DNA from: Macrotis lagotis
Lineage: Eukaryota > Chordata > Mammalia > Peramelemorphia > Peramelidae
Length of the DNA stretch: 64,000 nucleotides
Assembly: GCF_037893015.1 (NCBI RefSeq)
Contig: NC_133666.1
Span: 625,345,852-625,409,851, forward strand
Direction of reading: 5' to 3'
A program made the position numbers and the translations under genes. The notes beneath the pieces are model-generated. The model had not been told where the DNA came from. It worked only from the letters and a program-made list of their open reading frames with translations, and ran no database searches. Of this stretch, positions 34,268 through 46,439 are shown in pieces (position 1 is the stretch's first letter; each line of letters opens with the position of its first letter).

Positions 34268-35520
34268 TAACAAGCATTATTTTATTATTATGTGTTTACC
34301 GTGTGCCACTGCGCTAAGCAAGGGACCTCCAAAAAAAGACAAAATACTGCTTCTCTGTACCCAAGGAGTTCACGTTCTAACAAAGTAGACAATATACAGA
34401 TGACTGTGGACATAGAAGAAATATATAGAGTATAGTATAAATGGAAAGTCAATCGATTATTCTGTAGATGTTTGTCCTTCCTTCTTGAAGAAGATTATCT
34501 CATCAGGGAGAATATGCCATGAAATGCATGCGAATTAGATTTGAGTGGGGGAGGGGCTGTTCCAAGCCACCTACCTACTTTCACCCTCCTGAGTCCAGTT
34601 GTCAGATATGAATTAGGAGAATTGGAGATGACCCTGACTGAGAGACAATCAGGGATGAGTGACCTGCCTAAGGTCAAGTGTCTGAGGACATATTTGAACT
34701 CAGGTCCTTTAAACTCTAGGGCTGTATCCACTGTATCATCTATGGTGGAGAGTGAGAGGAATTTTGAAAGGAGTAAGTTTTTAACTGAATCTTGAAGAAA
34801 GCTAAGAAATCCAATTGTTGATAGGTTTAGCAGCTGACTAGTGAAAATTCCTGGAGATGGGAGGTAAAGTGTCTTATGAGGAAGCAGCACTTTGTATCTT
34901 AGAGTAAGCTGTAAGAATACTGAAAAGATAGGAAGGGCTGACTTTTAAAAGGCTTTAAATGTCAGCAAATTTTATATTTGATTCTGCAGGAACTAGGGAG
35001 GTACTGGAGTTTAAAAAAATAGGATTTGGGATGGTTTGCCATAGCCAGGCATACCCTTTAAGAAAATCACTTTGACTTCTAAGTGGAGGAGAAATAGGGA
35101 AGGGAAAGACTTGAAGTAGGGAGAAAGAGATCAGTTAGGAGGCTGTTTTGCCTGTCAGAGCAATAAGCACTCTACTATCATGATGGCTGTGAGTGTGAAG
35201 AAAAGGGGATATTCTACGAAAGTAGAAATGACAAGACTTAGTGAAATATAGAGAATGATACCAAGGTTGTGAGTCCAGGTGACAAGGAAGATGGTGGTAC
35301 TCTGACAGTATTAAAAAAATTGAGTAAAGGAGAGAGGGGTTCTTTTGTGGGGTCTGGGGATGGGAGTGGGAATAATGATATGTTGAGTTTGAGATGTCTA
35401 CAGGTCCTCCAGTTTGAGATGTCCAAGAGGTAACTGGTGATATGGGATTGGAGCTCAGCAGAGATGGATAGATATGGCAATGAATTTGATAAAGGAGTTG
35501 AAGAGCTCACCTATGGAGAA
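34268..35520 (+). repeat. Old unclassified repeat, fourth and longest copy, split by a SINE
   Basis: TTACCGTGTGCCACTGCGCT, CCCAAGGAGTTCACGTTCTA, TTTATATTTGATTCTGCAGG, GAAAATCACTTTGACTTCTA, GTTTGAGATGTCTACAGGTC. The antisense SINE at 34465-34745 lies inside. Confidence 0.55.
34465..34745 (-). repeat. Composite LINE-tailed SINE, antisense, near full length
   Basis: GATGTTTGTCCTTCCTTCTT at its 3' end, CAAATTTGAACTCAGG-like middle (ATATTTGAACTCAGGTCC) and CTGTATCCACTGTATCATC at the head. Same family as 15704-16000. Confidence 0.7.
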
Positions 35521-35651
35521 TGCATATGTGGTAAGGAGAAAAAAAAATTCAGGACATGACAACCAGTTGAATTAAAGGACCCTCTGTAATTCTTTTCATC
35601 CTAGACTCTAAGACAAAGGCATAGTACCTTCCTTCATAAAACTTATAGTTC

Positions 35652-35824
35652 GGGGCAGCTAGGTGGCGTAGTGGATAAAGCACCAGCCCTGGAGTCAGGA
35701 GTACCTGGGTTCAAATCCTGTCTCAAATCCAGTCTCAGACACTTAATAATTACCTAGCTGTGTAGCCTTGGACAAGCCACTTAACCCCATTTGCCTTGCA
35801 AAAACCTAAAAAATAAAATAAAAA
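35652..35824 (+). repeat. Marsupial SINE with perfect 14-bp target-site duplication and internal duplication
   Basis: Flanked by AAAACTTATAGTTC at 35638-35651 and 35825-35838. Inside, TCAAATCCTGTCTCAAATCC shows a short tandem duplication. Confidence 0.95.
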
Positions 35825-35838
35825 AAAACTTATAGTTC

Positions 35839-36650
35839 ACCAATGGGGAAAAACAATTGGAAATGTTGAAACTAGACAATAGCCTGGTCTAGGAGAGTCC
35901 AGAGTCCTCAGTGGGGTCTGGGGGGGTAAATGAAACCTGCATTGATGATAGGTGCACTGAAGAGAGTCTAAGGGATATGACTGTTGTCCAGGGGCATTGG
36001 GGAATGCAGCTTGTGTTAAGGAAGGACCATAAGATAGAGACAGGTAAAAAGAAAAGCGGAGGATGAGACACTGTCGTGGGAAGAAGTAGACAAATTAGAG
36101 AAGGCTTCATAAGGGGTGCCAGAGTGCAGATCTTGGCACAGATATTGAGTCTAGCCATGCCTGGCGGTAAATGATTTCCTCTCTCAATCTGTTTCCTTAC
36201 CTGTAAAATGGACATTATAATTCCTGCCTCATCATTATGGCATGTTACAAGTGTGACAGCCCTTTCTTATTATATGGTACTTTTGCCAGGGTTGTACTAA
36301 GTTATATTTAAAGTCCCTTCCAGCTAAACACTGTGATCCTAACTTGTTAGATACTTGTTGGATTGGATTGGCCAAGTCACTTTGGAGGAGACAGCAGCTT
36401 GATCACGCCTTGGATGGCAAGCAGAATCTGTAGGGGTGGAAAGAAGCATTTCTGCCCTAGGAATCAGTTGGAACAAAGGCACTACATTGGGGAACCACCC
36501 AAAGCATGGGAGTGCTCAACCATGGTGAGGATGCAGGAGAGCCAAAGTGGGCTTAGAGATTGTAAAGCCTTATCCCTAAATCTCATCATCGCCTGCTCAT
36601 CCAAAGCACTTGGGAACTAGCTAAGTTCCTGCTATGGTCCTGTTTACCCA
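35839..36650. other. Spacer with a MIR remnant
   Basis: CAATCTGTTTCCTTACCTGT with AAAATGGACATTATAATTCC (about 36185-36225) is a sense MIR piece; the rest is unassigned. Confidence 0.45.
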
Positions 36651-37380
36651 AGGACCCCTAGATAATTCCTCCCTGGTTTCTAGTTATGCCCAGATAGTTC
36701 AAAACTTTCCTAAGCCCCTGTTGGTTTGGGAAAAGGGAAGGAGGTTGATTCTCACTTCCTTCCCCTGGCTATTCCCCATCTATTGGTGAGGAAACTGAAT
36801 ACCCCTGGGTGGGGTCATCACCTCTCCCCAAGGATACCTTTCATACCTACTCAGTCCCTGGCCCTTGGGGGATGGGGTATGAAATTTCTGGATGTTCTTC
36901 AGGTGGGAAAGTTGAATTAGAAAGCTGTACTAATAATACCTGTAACCCCTTCCTCTCCCTACCCCAAGGAGAAGCCAAAGGTGGAGAGGGTTAAATCAGC
37001 CCTGCTAGGAAAATAGCTTGGGGTCAAAGGAATTAGAATTGAGAGGAAATCTGGGGAATCAGCTAGTCTTGGGATTCTTAACTTGGGTCTAATAAAAAAA
37101 AATTATTCCAATATAATTAGTTTCCTTTGTAATCCTATGTATTTTATGCATTTAAAAAATTATACTAAGTAGTTCACATACTTTACTAGCTGACTAGGTG
37201 CCTAAAAGAGAGCTTTTTCCTTTTCTCTGCCCATTTTCTCCTCCTCTGTTTCACCCTTCTTTACTCTCTTTCTCTTTTCCCCTCTTCCCTTTTTTCCCCT
37301 CGGTCTCTTTTCCTCTGTTTCTCTCTCACTCACTTTCTTTTATTCTATGTTACACAAAAAAATGTTAAGAACTACTGATT
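36650..37380. other. Single-copy stretch
   Basis: No repeats until a pyrimidine-rich tract at about 37215-37345. No coding family recognised. Confidence 0.4.
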
Positions 37381-37384
37381 TAAT

Positions 37385-37560
37385 CTAGCCCGTTTATTTT
37401 TCGAATGAAGTAACTGGGGCTCAGAAAAAAGAAGGGATTTTACTCAAGTAACCCAGTGACTCATGTCATAACAGAATTGAGATTTGAGCCCAGGTCTTTT
37501 GATTATGATCTTTTGATTCCAAAGACATATACCCTTTCCACTGCATCATGCTATTTCTCT
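37385..37560 (-). repeat. MIR remnant, antisense
   Basis: AGTAACTGGGGCTCAGAAAA and GAGATTTGAGCCCAGGTCTT are a reverse-complement MIR head. Confidence 0.6.
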
Positions 37561-38020
37561 GGTGATCATGCTCAGCTCCTCCTTGCTGGCCATTGACCTT
37601 CTCCAGCTGACTCCCTTCCTCCCCCAGCCTCCTTCCCTTCCCTTGCATTCCCAGGACTTGGGGCATACTGCCTATGTTCTTGTGGAGGAATTGTGCAAGG
37701 GGACTTTTAGCTCTGTCCATCCTAGAGAATTTCTCTGTTGAAGCTAGAAGCAAAACAGGCCCAGCCTGGCCCTGCATGCCTGGGGCCCTTGCCATGTTCT
37801 GAGGGACCGGCTTGTCTGGGCTTGATGGAGCCTGGGGCTCCTGCAGCTGCACACCCAGCCACCTGGCCCTGCAGGTTTCACCAGCTTAGGACCCAGAGCA
37901 CCGGCTCCCTCCCCCCACAGAGCAGCCTTGGTGGGGTTGGAGCTTGGAACTGGGATGCCCTTTAGCTACAGTGAAGACTCCACCCCATCCTTCCCCTTAC
38001 CTGGTCTCTGTCTCTCTCAT
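37561..38020. other. GC-moderate single-copy stretch
   Basis: About 450 bp free of repeats and higher in GC than its surroundings. Open frames on both strands are short and not recognisable. Possible regulatory DNA. Confidence 0.4.
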
Positions 38021-38024
38021 TAGA

Positions 38025-38180
38025 ATTTAGGAGTTTGGAATTGGAAACAATCTTAGAAATCCAATGCAGCCACTTTATTTTATGGATAAGAAAACTGAGG
38101 TCCAAGGAGAGTAAAATAGCTCACTTAGGGTCATACAGCCAACATCAGAGCTGGCTTCCACTGGGATCCAAGTCAACTCT
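38025..38180 (-). repeat. MIR-type remnant, antisense
   Basis: GGATAAGAAAACTGAGGTCC, then GGGTCATACAGCCAACATCAG. Confidence 0.6.
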
Positions 38181-38299
38181 TTCTTTCCATCACCCTCCAC
38201 TGCCTCTCCTATCACCTCTGGCCCTGCCCTGTTTCTATCCCTGTTCCTGTCTGTCACCCTGTTCTTATGCCTTTATCCTGTCACAGGATCAAAGGATTA

Positions 38300-38930
38300 T
38301 GATATTTTAAGGTTGGAAGGGACCTTGAAGATCATCTGTTTCCTCTCCTGGAAAATGAGTGGGCTGAATAGGCAGTCTCTAAGCCCTCTTCAGTTCTGAA
38401 TTCTAAGCTCTAGTTTAGCCCCCATAATTTCTAAATGGGAGAATTGAACTCACAGAGAAGTCCAAGCACTGCCCTGTTCTCCCTCTCCTCTTGTCCCTGG
38501 TCCTGACCCTTACCTCTCCTTCTCAGCTAAGAACCTGACCTCCTATTTTGTGGAGAGTAGCAAATCTCCCTCCTGCTCCCCTATTCTCATTTCTCATTGT
38601 ATTGTCCCCCTGAATTTTTTTTCCTTTCCTGAAGATCTGGCTCTTTTTTTCTTGCCAAGACCAACCCCATCTCTGTGTCCTTGATCCCAGTCTCCTATCT
38701 TCTTTTAAGCCTGGGCTTTGGACATTCTCTCTCTCTCTTCCATTTCTCCCTTTTTTCTCTTTCCTTCTTTTCTCTCTCTCTTCATCTCTCTCTTTCTATT
38801 CCCCTCTCTTTTCCCTCTTCCTCTTTCTAGAATTCCCTCTCTCCATCCCCTTCTCATTTTCTTGATCACCACTATACACAAAGAGCCCTAGATCTCCCTA
38901 TCCTCTTTTACTTGTTTCAGATACCATCCT
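38300..38930. other. Spacer with CT-rich tract
   Basis: A TCTC/TTCC pyrimidine tract at about 38725-38830. No gene seen. Confidence 0.45.
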
Positions 38931-38933
38931 CAA

Positions 38934-39192
38934 ATGGGAGTTCAAATCCAACCTCAGGTCACTTGCCACTTACTAGCTGTGTGACTTTGGGCAAGTCACT
39001 TAACCCTGATTGCCTCACATTCAGTTATCTTGACTCATATCTGACCACTGGACCCAGAAGGCTTTGGAGGAGAAAGTGAGGCTGGTGACTTAGCATAGCA
39101 CTCTCTCACTCAAATCCAATTTATGTGTTTGTCATGATATCACCTTCCTGATGTCATAGTCTTCTTCAAAAATGAAGGACAAACATTATAAT
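38934..39192 (+). repeat. Composite LINE-tailed SINE, 5'-truncated, with target-site duplication
   Basis: Ends AAAAATGAAGGACAAAC. Flanked by TACCATCCTCAA at 38922-38933 and 39193-39204. Confidence 0.88.
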
Positions 39193-39224
39193 TACCATCC
39201 TCAAGCAATCATATGTTTTCTTCT

Positions 39225-40175
39225 TTTCATACCCAAACTTAGTAGAAAAGTTTTCTACACTTAATTGCCCTTATTTTCTCACCTCCCACTCCAAATCTTT
39301 GCAAACTGACTTATGATTCCATCAATTGACTGCAATTGGAAAGGGTTACAATGATCGTTTAAATGGTAAATCTGATGCTGTTATGTTGGCCTTGAATAAT
39401 CTATGGGACCTCTCTCCAGTCCTGTGCTCCCTTGACTTCCCTGGCATAGCTCTCTCCTGGTTCTCCTCCTACATGTCTGTCTGCTCCTTTTCAGTCTTCC
39501 TTGTTGCATCATCCAGCAAACTCCAACCCCTCTGTGTGGGTGTAACCCAAGGCTCTGCTCTGGGGTCTCATTTATTTTCTCTTCACTCTCATCAGTTCCC
39601 TTGGGTTCAATTACCTTCTTAAACAGATGATTTTCAAATTTATGTAACAAGTCTAATCTCTTTCCTAAACATCCAAACCACATTGCAAATTGCCTGCTAG
39701 AAAGCTCTACCTGGACTTCTCCTAATCAACCCTTCCAAGACAGAACCCTTGTTTCCTTCCCACATCTCTAACCTGAACCCTCTTTCTAACTGTCTCCTGT
39801 TAAGGTACTATCATCAATCTAGTTGTTCAGATCTAGAACCTTGGTGTCATCCTTGGCTATTCTAGAACCTTGGTGTCATCCTTGGCTATTTATACTTCAT
39901 TTATAATTAGTTGTAAAATCTTTTCTCCACTCCCATAGCTACCAGTTCTAGCTCTCTTTAGGTTATTTCCCTACACATATACTCTCTTTTTCCTCAAATC
40001 TTCTTCATAGAATCTCTACCTTCCTTCAGGGATCAGCTAGGGGGAAGTCTTCCTTGGCACTTATATCATTTCTGTAAACTATTATCAGTTTATTCACCTG
40101 TGTACTTACTGTTTTAAACAAGACTGTTTCTATTGGAATGTTAATTCCTTAAGGGCAGGATCTATTTCATTTTTG
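39225..40175 (+). repeat. L2 LINE, reverse-transcriptase part to 3' end
   Basis: Translation of 39326-39622 contains the L2 phrase LSWFSSYMS and GVTQGSALG. Further on, a 29-bp unit TCTAGAACCTTGGTGTCATC... is exactly doubled at 39832-39860 and 39861-39889. Ends with TTAAGGGCAGGATCTATTTC. Confidence 0.83.
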
Positions 40176-40177
40176 GT

Positions 40178-40289
40178 TACTAGCTGTGTGACTTTGGGCA
40201 AGTCACTTAACCCTGATTGCCTCACATTCAGTTATCTTGACTCATATCTGACCACTAGACCCAGATGGCTTTGGAGGAGAAAGTGAGGC
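40178..40289 (+). repeat. Composite SINE fragment
   Basis: TAGCTGTGTGACTTTGGGCA to GGAGGAGAAAGTGAGGCTTT, nearly identical to 38972-39084, both ends missing. Confidence 0.8.
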
Positions 40290-40509
40290 TTTGGTTTAAA
40301 ATGGAAGCACTGAATTTTCATAGACCAGATTCAATAAGGGTAGCTTCTCACTCAATTTTTTTTGGTCCTTTAGAATATAAGAATTTCTCTCATTTTGTTT
40401 TTATCTGGTGTTCCCATGGAAATATCAAAATTTAGTTTATGTCTAGACCTTAATAACAAAAGGAAATAGTCCTCATCTCCTTTGCAAGTACCGAACTCTC
40501 ATAGAAGAT

Positions 40510-41560
40510 GAGTTGCCTTTTATTAAACACATTTTTATTTGTATTTTTTCAATTATTGACCTTTTTTCCTCCTTCTATCTTTTTTTTCACTGGGAAGAAA
40601 GTAAATATAAAACCTTTATAACAAATAAATATAAACAAGCAAAATAAATTCTCATATTGGCTTTGTCTAAAAATGTATGTCTCATGCATCTCATGCATCT
40701 CATCCTTCTTTATTGGGAGGTGGTTAGAATGCTTCCTCATATATCCACTGAAAACATGATTGATCATTGTGTTAATCAGAGCTCTTGAGTTTTTTAAAAC
40801 TGTTCATTTTAGGGGCAACTAGGTGGTGCAGTGGATAGAGCACCAGTCTTGGAGTCAGGAGTACCTGGGCTCAAATCTGGTCTCAAACACTTAATAATTA
40901 CCTAGCTGTGTGGCCTTGGGCAAGCCACTTAACACCGTTTGCCTTGCAAAACAAAAAACTGTTCATTTTTATAATGTTGATGTTATAGTATAAATTGCTC
41001 TCCTGATTCTGTTCATTCCACTCTACATCAGTTCATACAGATCTTCCAAGGTTTCTCTGAACCCATCTCTTTTTTCATTTCTTACAGCCCAAGAGTATTT
41101 CATTATATTCATATACCATACTTTGTTTAGCCACTACCCAGTTAATGAGTAACCCTTTAGTTTCCAGTTCTTTGGATATATTTAAAGAGTTGCTCTATAA
41201 GTATTTTATACCTACAGGATCTTTTCTTCTTTCTTTTATATCTTTGGATCTGGTAGTGATATTTCTGGTTCAAAAAACATACATAGTTTATTAACTTTTA
41301 GCTCTTAGTTCAAAATTGCTTTCCAGAATTCTTGAATCAGTTCACAGCTCCACCAATAGTGTATTATTGTCACTTTTCTCCCACAACCCTTCCAATATTT
41401 GTCATTTTCCTTATTTTTTGTCAGTGTTGTCAATCTGATGTGTATAAGTTGGAACCTCAGAGTTTCTTTAATTTGTATTTTCCAATTATTCATGATTTGA
41501 AGTTTTTTAAAAATATGGTTATATATGACAGCTTTATTTTTTATAATCCAAAAAAATGCT
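40510..41560 (-). repeat. L1 ORF2 end and 3' UTR, antisense, split by a SINE
   Basis: Minus-strand frame 41493-41305 reads RFQLIHIRLTTLTKNKENDK and HYWWSCELIQEFWK, the L1 ORF2 C-terminus. The 3' UTR follows leftwards to about 40510, broken by the SINE at 40811-40954. Confidence 0.83.
40811..40954 (+). repeat. Marsupial SINE with perfect 15-bp target-site duplication, in L1
   Basis: Flanked by AAAACTGTTCATTTT at 40796-40810 and 40955-40969. Confidence 0.95.
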
Positions 41561-42769
41561 CAGAACTTGAGCCCATAGTATTCAAATCATTTCCCCTTTT
41601 TTCTCTGGTTAATCTTTTATACTCCAGGGACTTTTACAATCCTCCAACAGCCCACATTGTGCCTAATAAGTAAGTGCTAAACAGATGTTTGTTGAATTAA
41701 TTAAATTGATTTGAATTAATTTTCCTCCTATTTCTCCTCCTATTTTCCAGGTCCCTATCCCTGTCATAGCATTAGAAAGGGAGAGGAGTGTTTATGAGAC
41801 ATACCCAATTGATGGTTATCCTTAGCACCTTCAATACCTTCACCCTCATCTTGAACCATAGGGAAAATAATTTAAATAAATTAGAGAGCAGGATAGAACC
41901 AGTTATATTCCTTCCCTCAAGCAAAGATTTTGCAGTCCCTTCAAAGTTACATATTTACACATTTGCAAAAAATACTTCATAAATTATCATCATAGACATT
42001 ATTATCCAATCTATTCAGATTGATTATTCTACCATTACAGGTAATTATCCAATATTAGCATTACATGCATTAGATTCAGCAAAATTCAAACAATTTCTTG
42101 GCTTGCTGCATCAGCATTAAGTAGTTATCTAAAGTATATGCACAACATATCACATGCATACATATTGATGACATAAGCACAACATAAAAAATGCATAGTT
42201 AATAGTAAAACAACTCAAGATCTAAATAATGATATTACATGCATAGCATGATTATATAAGCAAGTAAAGACAAAAAAATGCAGACCTAATCTAATAATGA
42301 ACATGTGGAACACCAATACACAAGCAAAAAAATATGAACCAAAAAACCCAGAAAACATGCAGTAATAATTGGTACATGGAACAACATATGCAGTTTTATT
42401 CAAAGAATTTCTGGAGTGGGAGATAACTGTGACCTTTATTTCTCATACTCACTGATACAGATTGATAAAATCACTAAAGAATACAGGTAACCTGCATATG
42501 TTGTTCTATGCTAATGTTTTAAAACAACGTGCATTGACAATTACTATTATTACATACTTAACAGAGATGTCAAACCTATAGGATAAAATATGAGTTTACC
42601 ATGCAAAAAGGCCATTAGGCCTCCCAAAGTGCCAAAAGTGTGAATGGCTTTGTTCTTTATGTGTGTTCCTCACTACTAGTATTTATTATAGAATATATCA
42701 CAGGTTTATGGGAGGAATGTTTGGTAGATACAATTTTACTATTCTGTCTTAATAAATGACTTTGTTGTA
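41561..42769. other. AT-rich stretch, unassigned
   Basis: Low-GC DNA with many ATGCATAT-type words between 42060 and 42400. No open frame, RNA gene or known repeat can be supported. Confidence 0.35.
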
Positions 42770-43165
42770 GCTACTGGCTTGACTATTAAAGATAAGTGCA
42801 GAGTAGAGCCAAGAGAACAATTTACACATCAACATTATGAGATGAACAGCCTTAATGGAAGTCATCGCTCTCTGCAATCTAGAGAGCTAGGACAACCATT
42901 TTTGACAGATTGTGGACTATATTATCCCCAATCAGAGGAAGAAAAACAAAAGGAAACAAAACTCACAGAAAGAAAAACACCCCTACTTGAATCTGATGAA
43001 CACTTTATAAAAATGATCTCTTGTGTATCTATTTCCCTTAATTCTAATTCCTCATGCCAAAAATGACTAATCTGTAAATATGTTCAACAAAATATATATG
43101 TAAAATGCTAACTTGGAAATATGCATGTACAAATGGATGAAAATAAATAAATACAAAATAAAGGA
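42770..43165 (+). repeat. L1 3' UTR fragment, sense
   Basis: AGAGCCAAGAGAACAATTTAC and AGATGAACAGCCTTAATGGA followed by an A-rich end resemble marsupial L1 3' UTRs. The 95-codon open frame here is part of it, not a gene. Confidence 0.6.
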
Positions 43166-43539
43166 AAAAAAGAAAAATGCTACTGATGGGAGCTTATGAG
43201 CTATAATTTTATGATTCTGGAGTCACAGAGTCCCTGAAACTTAGGAGTGGTCAACTCCTAGATCTCCAACCTGTAATCCTAAAACATAAAGATCTGTGTA
43301 TATATGTGAGGGGAGAGGGTGCTAGTTCCCAGGGGGAGCTGCTAATTTTAATTCACATATAATAGTGTGGCAGTAAATGAAATCACTTCTAATAAATTTG
43401 CCTGTTCACTGGTCCAAATGGAATCTTGGGATGGAAAGGACCTTAAAATTAGCAGGGATATAAAAGTTATTCAAATCCAACTTCTCATTTTATAGTGGAG
43501 AAAGCTACAACTCAGCTATTTCAGATGGCTTTCTGTCCA

Positions 43540-43670
43540 AGGAAGGGAAGGAGAGAGAGGAAGGGAGAAAAAAACTGCGAAACTCAAAACTTTGCCCCCC
43601 CAAAAAATGATTGGTTAGAAACTATCATTACATGTAGGATAAACAAATAAATAAAATCTTTAATTTTGTT
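43540..43670 (+). repeat. L1 3' terminal fragment
   Basis: GGAGAGAGAGGAAGGGAGAA, GCGAAACTCAAAACTTTG and AATAAATAAAATCTTTAAT match the last bases of the L1s at 29 and 33 kb. Confidence 0.7.
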
Positions 43671-43680
43671 TAAAGCTACA

Positions 43681-43834
43681 CTAGGGTCAGCTAGGTGGTG
43701 CAGTGGATAGAGCACTGGCCTTGGAGTCAGGAGTACCTGAGTTCAAATCCAGCCTCAGACACTTAATAATTATCCAGCTGTGTGGCCTTGGGTAAGCCAC
43801 TTAACCCCATTGCCTTGAAGAATCTTAAAAAAAA
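43681..43834 (+). repeat. Marsupial SINE with 9-bp target-site duplication
   Basis: Flanked by AAAGCTACA at 43672-43680 and 43835-43843. Confidence 0.92.
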
Positions 43835-43843
43835 AAAGCTACA

Positions 43844-44858
43844 ATTAGAGAAAATGATATGACTTATACAAAACCAAAACAACAGCAAGCTGCAGAATTA
43901 GGATTCAAACCCAACTTGTCTGGTTTTCAATCCAAGATTCTTTGCATTTTACTCTGCTACCTATTAGTTCTGCCACAGCCCCCTTTCTTGTTCCTGTCTT
44001 TGTTCCTGATTATTATTGCTCCAGTATTTCTGTTCTAGACAATTCCCTGGTTGTGTTTCTCCTACTCTCCTTTCAGCCTTGTCCTTCCTTTCCTCTTCTC
44101 TTTGTCCCTGTTCTTATCTCTTCCCTTATGCCTACCCTGCTGCCCCCTCCCCTCCCCGGCCCCCCACCATGACCCTACCCCACTCCTTGCTCTGCTTCTA
44201 CTGGGAAACTTGATCTTGTTCTTTCTGGTCCTTGACAACCCCATACTCCTGTCTTCCTTAGGAAATCTGGGCCCTGGATTGTTTCACAGGAATGGGTGGG
44301 AGTTGTGTCCATAAAGGATAACTGAGTGAGGAGGAGGGGAGTGTAGAAGGGCATCTTTGCCCTGGGGTAGTTTTTGGAGCCTCCAGTCATCATCCTTCCT
44401 GGGTCCCATGTGGAAGTTGAGGCTTCCCCAGAGGGAAAGGACCCCAGAAGGCCTGGGGTGGGGTGAGCTTGGCTGGGCTCTTCAGGGGCTGTTGTCTGGG
44501 AGCTGCGTGGTCAACCTGACTAACCAGAAGCTGAAGGCTTCACTTGGAAAAGTTGAGCTCAACCTCTGGCTGAGAGCCCCAAATTGAATGTTAGCATTAA
44601 ACCAAGTCCACAGCAAGTGGGGTTGGGTGGGGAGAAATTGGAGGAGGAGGAGGAGGAGGGGGAACAACCCCTTAGAAGGGCTGATTCAGCGCTTTAGGAA
44701 CTGGGGGGGGGGAAGGGAAGTTTCTAGCCACTTCCATGCTAGGATAGAGCTAAGAGAGTTAGAAAAGAAATTTAAGAGAAAGGGTAAGAGAATTTGGGGT
44801 CCAGCTTGCCCCTTATAGACTTGAAGGCTGTGTTCACAGGATGCCCTTAGTCGTTGCC
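43844..44858. other. Mostly single-copy stretch
   Basis: An antisense MIR scrap at about 43850-43960, then unique GC-moderate DNA with a GGAGGAGGAGGAGGAGG run at about 44640. Small frames are not recognisable. Confidence 0.4.
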
Positions 44859-44859
44859 A

Positions 44860-45030
44860 GCTGTCTCCTTCAGTCTCCAGGCATCCTGATTAATAGCTGG
44901 TCACTGGACCCAGATGATTCTGGAGGAGAAAGTGAGGCTGGTGACTTAGCACAGCCCCTCCTCACTCAAATCCTTGTCATGGCATCCCCTCCCTGACGTC
45001 CTGGTCTTCAAAAATGAAGGACAAACATTC
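44860..45030 (+). repeat. Composite LINE-tailed SINE, 3' part
   Basis: GGTCACTGGACCCAGATGAT, GGAGAAAGTGAGGCTGGTGA, and AAAATGAAGGACAAACATTC at the end. Confidence 0.8.
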
Positions 45031-45779
45031 AGTTCCCCATCCCAGGCCAACTCAACAGTCCTTGAACCCCTAGCTTGGTCCCCTCAGGATGGAAGAATCC
45101 CCTAGGAGAGTGTTTTCTCCTAAGTTTCAACTTCAGACACTGTCCCCAAATGAGCCCAACTTTCCTTGAAAATCCCTTTCTCCTTCTCTTAATCTCTCTC
45201 ACCCTCTCTCTTAATTTCCTTTCTAACTCTTAGCTCTATCCCAGTTTAGAAATGGCTAGAAACTTCCCTTCCCCCAGCTCCTAAAATGCTGATGGTGGTA
45301 AATCCAGCCAAATTTCTTCAGCGGTTGTTTTTTTTTTTTCAGGGTAAATGGTTTGAGTTTGTTAATATAAAAGAACATTTTTATTCATGTTTTCTGTGAT
45401 TCAGTGAACACCATGCTGAAGCTGGAGCAAGGAAGACTGGCAGACAACTCTACACCCTATCTAGCTGTAGGCTGCCCCCCAAAAGTCTCTAGATCTTCAT
45501 TTCCTCCTCTCTGTAGTCCTTATCTCACAGTGATATTAATGAGGAGTGAATGAAATATGTTGGCAAAACAACATGTTATATGAATGACCAATATTATTAT
45601 TACAGCTCATGGTCAAGACTCCCCTCCCCCTAAAGACTGGGGGTCTGACCTGAAAGAGTCAGTTCTCTTTCTTTGGTTTATTGCCTTCTTCTGGAGCAGG
45701 CCTCAAAATTATGCCCATGGTAGAGTTTGTGTCTGTTTTACCAAATGGGAGTAATGGGGTCCCCAGCTTACTCAATGGG
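45031..45779. other. Spacer, nothing recognised
   Basis: No gene or clear repeat; a T14 run at about 45329. Confidence 0.4.
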
Positions 45780-46245
45780 CCAAAGGAGCATTAGTCAACT
45801 TCAATGACTTCCAGTGCTGTGGGAGCAAATGCAAAATGGTCTATTTGGTATTTGAAGCCCTTCATAAACTGGCAATCCAGTGACCTGGACTTCTGACTTT
45901 TTCACAAACCAAATGCCCCATTTCTCCCCTCTGGGCAATTTCTCTGATCTTCGTCCATGTCTGGAATATTCTCCCTCATCCACTTCAGTAGGTGACCTCC
46001 TGATTTCCTTGAAGTCCCAACTAAATTCCCAAGTTCTACAGGAAGCCTTTCCCACTAACTCTTCATTCTGATACCTTCTTTTTATTCTGGATATAGTTTT
46101 GCCTTTGTTTTCTTATTGTCTCCCCATTAGATTGTAAACTCCTTGAAGGTAGGGACTGTCTTTTGCCCCTTTTTTGTATCCCTGGAACCTAATTACCACA
46201 GTGCCTACACATAGTAGACATTACAGTTTATTGATTAATTTAGAT
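45780..46245 (+). repeat. L2 LINE 3' end
   Basis: TTTGAAGCCCTTCATAAACTG, CCAAGTTCTACAGGAAGCCT, AACTCCTTGAAGGTAGGGAC and TGCCTACACATAGTAGACAT follow the L2 3' consensus. Confidence 0.8.
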
Positions 46246-46439
46246 ATGGAACAGCTTTTGTTTCAAACACATAAATATAGAAAAAAAACAGAAATACAAG
46301 AGACTCCGAGGAGAAGCCTGTGAACAATCATAGAAACCTAAAGAAATTCTTTTTTTTTTTTTTTAAGTAATTTGCTTTATTAGTACATGACAAAGTTAGG
46401 CCTAGAATCTAGGTCTTCTAATAAACAGTTTGCCTATTT

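Noticed and set aside
41561-42769. AT-rich stretch as a possible LTR-type element
   Set aside because: No paired terminal repeats, primer-binding site or coding remnant could be recognised, so no call is made.
42779-43066. 95-codon open frame
   Set aside because: It lies in sequence resembling an L1 3' UTR and has no conserved protein features.
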